From Actinomycetes bacterium (lineage in GTDB: Bacteria > Actinomycetota > Acidimicrobiia > Acidimicrobiales > RAAP-2), in the NCBI GenBank assembly GCA_021849435.1, contig JAJZSX010000103.1:1-8003 (forward strand): a DNA stretch of 8,003 nucleotides, given 5' to 3'. A program made the position numbers and the translations under genes. Under the pieces are notes generated by a model, which saw nothing but the letters and a program-made list of their open reading frames with translations, had not been told where the DNA came from and did not search any database. Every line of letters starts with the position of its first letter. Position 1 is the stretch's first letter. Positions 5,359-8,003 of the stretch are shown piece by piece.

Positions 5359-6087
5359 TCATTGGCGATCCTTGAGCCAACTTCGACTCACGAGTTGATA
5401 GCGCAGGCGTCGAGCGATCACGCTCTTTGCCACCTTCGAGAGACTTTGACTCTCGGCGAAGGCGTGCATACGAAGCGCGACGATTGCGTCACTGACCGAC
5501 ATCTCGCCCTGTGAGGCGACCATCCCAGCCGCCTGGTGCACGGAGAAATCGAACATCGCCTCATCGAGCAACTCTGAAGAGAGGGATCCAGGTGCCGCAC
5601 CCGCTTGCAAAGTCAGCACCGCGCGACCGATCACCGATGCCATCAAGAAGGCGTCGGTCAATTGCTCGTCGCTCAGAGGACCTGATTGAACGCGATAGAG
5701 ACTCAGTGTCCCGAGACGCACGGTCCCCATGCGTAGCGGGAAGCCGAACACCGCTCGCGCTCCGAGGGCGACCGCCATCGGCGCGTAGGATTGCCAATGC
5801 GGATTCGTCGACGTCTGAAGGCTTCCCTCTTCGATTGCGGCTTCGTTGTGGTATGCCTCGAAGCACGGACCCTCACTCAATGTCATCTCCAAATCCATCA
5901 ACGCGGGCCCCAACTCACCACTCGCGCAATAGCTGGTCATCATCGGGTCCTTCGATGCCAGAGCGATTCCCGCCCCATTGAGTTCGGTGATCTCGGTCGC
6001 GACCGAACACAAGAGGCCGTGAACGTCACGGTCGTGCTCTCGCACCGCCATCACGTCAAAGATTCGCAACAGCCGCTCTGAGGTCAC
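5359..6087 (-). CDS. Second GAF and ANTAR domain protein, divergent ANTAR
   Basis: 242-residue paralogue-like neighbour. A GAF domain spans about residues 10-160, with LSEGPCFEAYHNEAAI (70-85) and VRLGTLSLYRVQSGPLSD (123-140). The ANTAR domain (about 170-232) is recognisable but divergent: HQAAGM (184-189) replaces the usual EQAKGM, losing the conserved Lys that may contact RNA. The C-terminal RRLRYQ region is strongly basic. The start is GTG at 6087 because a stop lies just upstream in frame; no good ribosome binding site is seen, and an ATG at 6051 is possible. The pair of adjacent but dissimilar GAF-ANTAR genes could act as a sensing pair, since ANTAR proteins work as dimers; heterodimerisation is speculation. 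Confidence 0.92.
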   Translation of the reverse strand: MTSERLLRIFDVMAVREHDRDVHGLLCSVATEITELNGAGIALASKDPMMTSYCASGELGPALMDLEMTLSEGPCFEAYHNEAAIEEGSLQTSTNPHWQSYAPMAVALGARAVFGFPLRMGTVRLGTLSLYRVQSGPLSDEQLTDAFLMASVIGRAVLTLQAGAAPGSLSSELLDEAMFDFSVHQAAGMVASQGEMSVSDAIVALRMHAFAESQSLSKVAKSVIARRLRYQLVSRSWLKDRQ

Positions 6088-6125
6088 GTCGAGCAGTCGG
6101 CGATCGGTTCACAGCAGATGCCGTA

Positions 6126-6141
6126 GCGCAGAGCGCTGCGC
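6126..6141. other. Short GC hairpin between winged-helix and GAF-ANTAR genes
   Basis: A perfect 6-base stem (GCGCAG/CTGCGC) with a 4-base loop lies 7 bases after the winged-helix stop. No T-tract follows on the minus strand, so it is not a standard intrinsic terminator. With a 61-base gap to the next gene, read-through and an operon are possible. Confidence 0.3.
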
Positions 6142-6148
6142 GCACAGG

Positions 6149-6484
6149 TCACGACGGTGACTCTGGAAATAACTGAAGAACCAATTCACGCACCGGCTCG
6201 ACGCGAGCGGTCAAGTCAGGTACGGACGGGTGCACGGTGACCTCGTAACGATTACGGCGACCGTCCTTGATTTTGACGACGTAGCCCGCAGCGACGAGAT
6301 CGGCCAGAATCGTGTGAACCCGGCGCTCGGTCAGACCGACTGCCGAGGCGATGTCACGCAGTCGCGTCTGGGGATCTCGCACGACACTCAAGAGGACCCG
6401 CGCGTGCTTGGTGAGAAAGCTCCACCCGGTCAAGACGTCTGTCGGGGAAGAAATCTGAAATTTATTTCCTGTCACAGATTTCAT
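6149..6484 (-). CDS. Winged helix-turn-helix transcriptional regulator
   Basis: 111-residue DNA-binding protein. WSFLTKHARVLLSVVRDP (21-38), RLRDIASAVGLTERRVHTIL (41-60) as helix-turn-helix, and AAGYVVKIKDGRRNRYEV (65-82) as the wing match a small MarR-like winged-helix family common in actinobacteria. It has no separate ligand domain. The start is uncertain. ATG at 6484 gives a short N-terminal extension that is poorer in GC and lacks a good ribosome binding site, while the conserved part begins near residue 18-20, where a TTG is available. The frame is open far upstream to 7009, but that part overlaps the divergent region and the iron permease and looks non-coding. It is divergent from the iron permease, and an inverted repeat covers its start. 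Confidence 0.88.
   Translation of the reverse strand: MKSVTGNKFQISSPTDVLTGWSFLTKHARVLLSVVRDPQTRLRDIASAVGLTERRVHTILADLVAAGYVVKIKDGRRNRYEVTVHPSVPDLTARVEPVRELVLQLFPESPS
6450..6482. promoter_or_regulatory. AT-rich inverted repeat over the winged-helix gene start
   Basis: GAAATCTG (6450-6457) and CAGATTTC (6475-6482) are perfect inverted arms 17 bases apart, and a second palindrome GAAAT-TT-ATTTC (6457-6468) is nested between them. The region is strikingly AT-rich compared with its surroundings and covers the first dozen codons. On the minus strand TACACT (6485-6490) could be a -10 just upstream. This is where a repressor controlling its own gene would bind. Confidence 0.4.
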
Positions 6485-6516
6485 AGTGTAGTGTGGTCCC
6501 AGCAGCTCCAGACACC

Positions 6517-6537
6517 CGGCCGCGCAACCCGCGGCCG
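6517..6537. repeat. 8-base GC inverted repeat
   Basis: CGGCCGCG and CGCGGCCG flank a 5-base loop, forming a very stable hairpin on either strand. It lies about 33 bases upstream of the winged-helix ATG, where it could affect transcription or a leader RNA. No T-tract follows. Confidence 0.5.
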
Positions 6538-6557
6538 CCGGCCGTCTTAGGAGCATG

Positions 6558-6770
6558 ATGAAGTCACTTTCTGTCACGACGAGCGATCGATTCGCCCTCT
6601 CCCTCGTCCCTCTCCAGTTTGGGCTGTGGCACGGGTCACTCACCGTTCTGCACCAGCCGTGCTGCGAGCATTTCGTCGCCGACGCCGCGTGGTCTACAAG
6701 CACTCCCCCTGCCGACGCACACCACGCGGCGTCGGCGACCTTGACGCGCCGAGTAGGTACCTCCCAATAG
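6558..6770 (+). CDS. Doubtful small ORF, 70 residues
   Basis: From the second of two tandem ATG codons the frame encodes 70 residues with no recognisable domain. AGGAG lies 4 bases upstream, and roughly three quarters of codons end in G or C, so translation is possible. Against it, the 19-base inverted repeat lies inside, composition is Ala/Thr/His-rich and featureless, and no homologue comes to mind. It could be a leader peptide or noise. Confidence 0.18.
   Translation: MKSLSVTTSDRFALSLVPLQFGLWHGSLTVLHQPCCEHFVADAAWSTSTPPADAHHAASATLTRRVGTSQ
6675..6739. repeat. 19-base perfect inverted repeat with 27-base spacer
   Basis: The arms at 6675-6693 and 6721-6739 are exact reverse complements (core GCCGACGCCGCGTGG) around a 27-base spacer. 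A perfect stem of this length and GC content is well beyond chance in intergenic DNA. It has no flanking T-tract, and I see no direct repeats beside it that would mark a transposed element. It lies 118-182 bases upstream of the iron permease start. Confidence 0.85.
6741..6770 (+). promoter_or_regulatory. Weak candidate promoter for the iron permease
   Basis: TTGACG (6741-6746) begins two bases after the 19-base inverted repeat, followed after 18 bases by CAATAG (6765-6770). The -35 is good but the -10 is poor. If used, the leader would be about 80 bases and contain the hairpin at 6776-6798. Confidence 0.22.
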
Positions 6771-6775
6771 CGCCA

Positions 6776-6798
6776 CCACGAAGGAAACCAGTTCGTGG
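6776..6798 (+). promoter_or_regulatory. Hairpin upstream of the iron permease
   Basis: CCACGAA (6776-6782) and TTCGTGG (6792-6798) form a perfect 7-base stem with a 9-base loop, ending 58 bases before the proposed start. It would fall in the leader RNA; its role is unknown. Confidence 0.35.
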
Positions 6799-6845
6799 CT
6801 CTAACGACACACGTCGCAGCCCCCGACGCGGGGTTCGCCTTCACT

Positions 6846-6851
6846 AAAGGA
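6846..6851 (+). promoter_or_regulatory. Ribosome binding site that points to an ATC start
   Basis: AAAGGA lies 5 bases before an ATC at 6857, and overlaps an in-frame TAA (6845-6847) that limits the gene's upstream extent. No ATG, GTG or TTG occurs in frame until the GTG at 6944, which lies inside the first membrane helix. Confidence 0.5.
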
Positions 6852-6856
6852 TCACT

Positions 6857-7273
6857 ATCGAAAGCTCGTCTCTGCAACGACGAATCAGCCGGATCCTCCA
6901 GTGGATCGGTGACGTCACGTCGCGCTCGGGCGCGGCCGCGCTGGTGGTAGGCGTCACCCTGATCTTTCTCCTGGCCATCTCGGTGGCGGGGTTCCCCGGC
7001 CGATGGCAAACCGCGTTTGCGACCGTGGTGGAGTCAATCACCCTGGTCATGCTGTTTGTCATCCAACACACCCAGTATCGCCACCAGATCGCTCTGCAGC
7101 TCAAGCTCGACGAGCTGATCCGGTCCTCGCCGCACGCCGATGACCACCTCGTGCACATCGAGTTCGCTGACGAATCCGAGCTCATCGAGCGAGAGCTTGG
7201 ACAGATCGCTCACCACGAGTCGGTGCGCGAAGCCAGTGCGGACGACGACGAGGCCACTCCCCTCGCCCCGTAG
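6857..7273 (+). CDS. Low-affinity iron permease family protein, non-standard start
   Basis: Small membrane protein of about 138 residues. Membrane helices lie at about residues 23-45 and 53-69, followed by the hallmark run IQHTQYRHQIALQLKLDELIR. This matches the bacterial low-affinity iron permease family (IQNTQNRD...A.QLKLDELI) and is followed by an acidic cytoplasmic tail. Transport of iron is inferred from the family name; bacterial members are poorly studied. The usual N-terminal segment before the first helix (QRRISRILQWIGDVTSRSG) is encoded but has no ATG, GTG or TTG. The best start by ribosome binding site is ATC at 6857, CTG at 6872 is another choice, and GTG at 6944 would cut the first helix. 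A base substitution or assembly error is also possible. It converges on the ABC-F gene with a 19-base gap and no visible terminator. Confidence 0.85.
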   Translation: MESSSLQRRISRILQWIGDVTSRSGAAALVVGVTLIFLLAISVAGFPGRWQTAFATVVESITLVMLFVIQHTQYRHQIALQLKLDELIRSSPHADDHLVHIEFADESELIERELGQIAHHESVREASADDDEATPLAP

Positions 7274-7292
7274 GGTCCGAATCGGCAGGGAG

Positions 7293-8003
7293 CTATCGGC
7301 GCTCGATGAGATCCATGTAATCGTCGCGCCACAGGTCGAAGAACTCTTCGGGCAGCAGCACCGCATGCGTGGGCTCGAGGGCCTCGACGAAGCCGCGCTC
7401 GTGGCTCACAGCCACGATCGTCCCCTTCCACGAGCGCATCATCACACCCAGGGCCTCGACGCTCGCCGGGTCCAGGTTGTTGGTGGGCTCGTCGAGGAGC
7501 AGCAGGTTGGCGTTGGATGCCGCCAGAATCGCCAGGGCCAGCTTCGCGCGCTCGCCGCCCGAGAGCGTGCCGGGCAGCTGGTGCGCGGCCGATCCCTTGA
7601 GTCCGAACGCTCCCAGCAGGCTGCGTCGGCCGACGTCGGTGGGCACGGTGGCGTTGTCGAGGTGCGCGAGCACCGTCTTATCGAAATCAAGCTGCTCGTG
7701 CTCCTGGGCGAAGTAGCCGACCTCGACGTTGGCGCCGAACTTCACCACGCCGCCCGAGGACAGCTGGGTGCCCGCGAGGCAGCGCAGCAGCGAGGACTTT
7801 CCCGCGCCGTTCTTGCCCACGATGACGATGCGATCTCCGCGGCGCGTGATGAAGTTCACGTCGCGCAGCACCTGCTGGCTGCCGTAGCGCACGGCGACGT
7901 GCTCGACGGTCATCGGCACGTCGCCGCTGCGCGGAGGGGCCGGCAACTTAAAGGTGACGGAGCGCTCGCGCTTGGTCACCTCGACGCGGTTGTCACGCAT
8001 CTT
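7293..8003 (-). CDS. ABC-F family ATPase, C-terminal half (5' end outside window)
   Basis: Soluble, ribosome-associated type of ABC protein with two ATPase domains and no membrane part. The frame is open through the right edge, so the 235 residues from the ATG at 8000 are a continuation, not a full protein. The residues count from that Met. A linker tail (1-25) leads to the second ABC domain: Walker A GKNGAGKSS (62-70), Q-loop near YFAQEHEQ (96-103), signature LSGGERAKL (146-154), Walker B LLLLDEPTNNLD (166-177) and the switch His in SHERGF (199-204). All catalytic motifs are intact. The protein ends soon after the domain at LIERR, with no long C-terminal coiled coil. Members act in translation or antibiotic resistance; which applies cannot be told from this half. 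Confidence 0.95.
   Translation of the reverse strand, partial: KMRDNRVEVTKRERSVTFKLPAPPRSGDVPMTVEHVAVRYGSQQVLRDVNFITRRGDRIVIVGKNGAGKSSLLRCLAGTQLSSGGVVKFGANVEVGYFAQEHEQLDFDKTVLAHLDNATVPTDVGRRSLLGAFGLKGSAAHQLPGTLSGGERAKLALAILAASNANLLLLDEPTNNLDPASVEALGVMMRSWKGTIVAVSHERGFVEALEPTHAVLLPEEFFDLWRDDYMDLIERR

Larger units (their letters stand above)
6485..6856. other. Divergent intergenic region rich in inverted repeats
   Basis: 372 bases lie between the divergent winged-helix and iron permease genes. They hold an 8-base GC stem (6517-6524 with 6530-6537), a 19-base perfect inverted repeat (6675-6693 with 6721-6739), a 7-base stem (6776-6782 with 6792-6798) and CCCCG-ACG-CGGGG near 6821-6833. A weak small ORF (6558-6770) is listed separately. 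I recognise no riboswitch, tRNA or insertion sequence here. Confidence 0.5.

Noticed and set aside
6626..6847. Plus-strand ORF in the same frame as the iron permease, ending at TAA 6845
   Set aside because: Arg/Pro-rich, no domain, no good ribosome binding site; considered as a broken upstream part of the permease, but family members do not extend that far.
6485..7009. Long N-terminal extension of the winged-helix protein from 7009
   Set aside because: It runs antisense through the iron permease gene and the repeat-rich intergenic region, and its composition is unlike a protein domain; the conserved domain starts after 6484.

Overview
The window is high-GC DNA with many GTG starts and strong G/C bias at third codon positions. 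Its gene content (two GAF-ANTAR regulators, a class F-like sortase, a DUF6458-like small membrane protein, a Thr-rich wall-anchored surface protein) points to an actinobacterium. The TTT/TTTS linkers recall Acidimicrobiia, but that is only an impression. No rRNA, tRNA, CRISPR array or recognisable transposase is visible.

Layout. Nearly everything lies on the minus strand, so it reads from high to low coordinates. At the right edge is the C-terminal half of an ABC-F ATPase (7293-8003, cut by the window). Convergent to it is a plus-strand low-affinity iron permease-like protein (6857-7273) that appears to lack a standard start codon. A 372-base divergent region (6485-6856), rich in inverted repeats, separates it from the minus-strand run: a small winged-helix regulator (6149-6484), two GAF-ANTAR proteins (5359-6087 and 4529-5269), a DUF6458-like membrane protein (4137-4400), and two tiny overlapping or adjacent ORFs (4016-4153, 3945-4013) that may be one frameshifted gene. 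Next come a secreted DUF3494 ice-binding protein with a sortase signal (2702-3817), its overlapping sortase (1984-2712), an Hsp20 chaperone (1172-1624), and the N-terminal part of a P1B metal-transporting ATPase (1-1056, cut by the window).

How it may work together. The clearest functional unit is the ice-binding protein plus sortase. The substrate carries a signal peptide, a DUF3494 domain, a Thr-rich spacer, an APKTG motif, a membrane helix and an Arg cluster. The sortase gene overlaps its 3' end by 11 bases. This looks like a dedicated two-gene module that displays an ice-binding or adhesive domain on the cell wall. Around it sit stress and metal genes (Hsp20, P1B ATPase, iron permease) and signal-responsive regulators (GAF-ANTAR, winged helix). 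Together they suggest an environmental-stress neighbourhood, but nothing in the sequence proves shared regulation.

Non-coding signals worth attention are a two-hairpin Hsp20 leader that could hide the ribosome binding site, an FNR/CRP-type palindrome upstream of hsp20, and a perfect 19-base inverted repeat upstream of the iron permease. There is also an operator-like inverted repeat over the start of the winged-helix gene.
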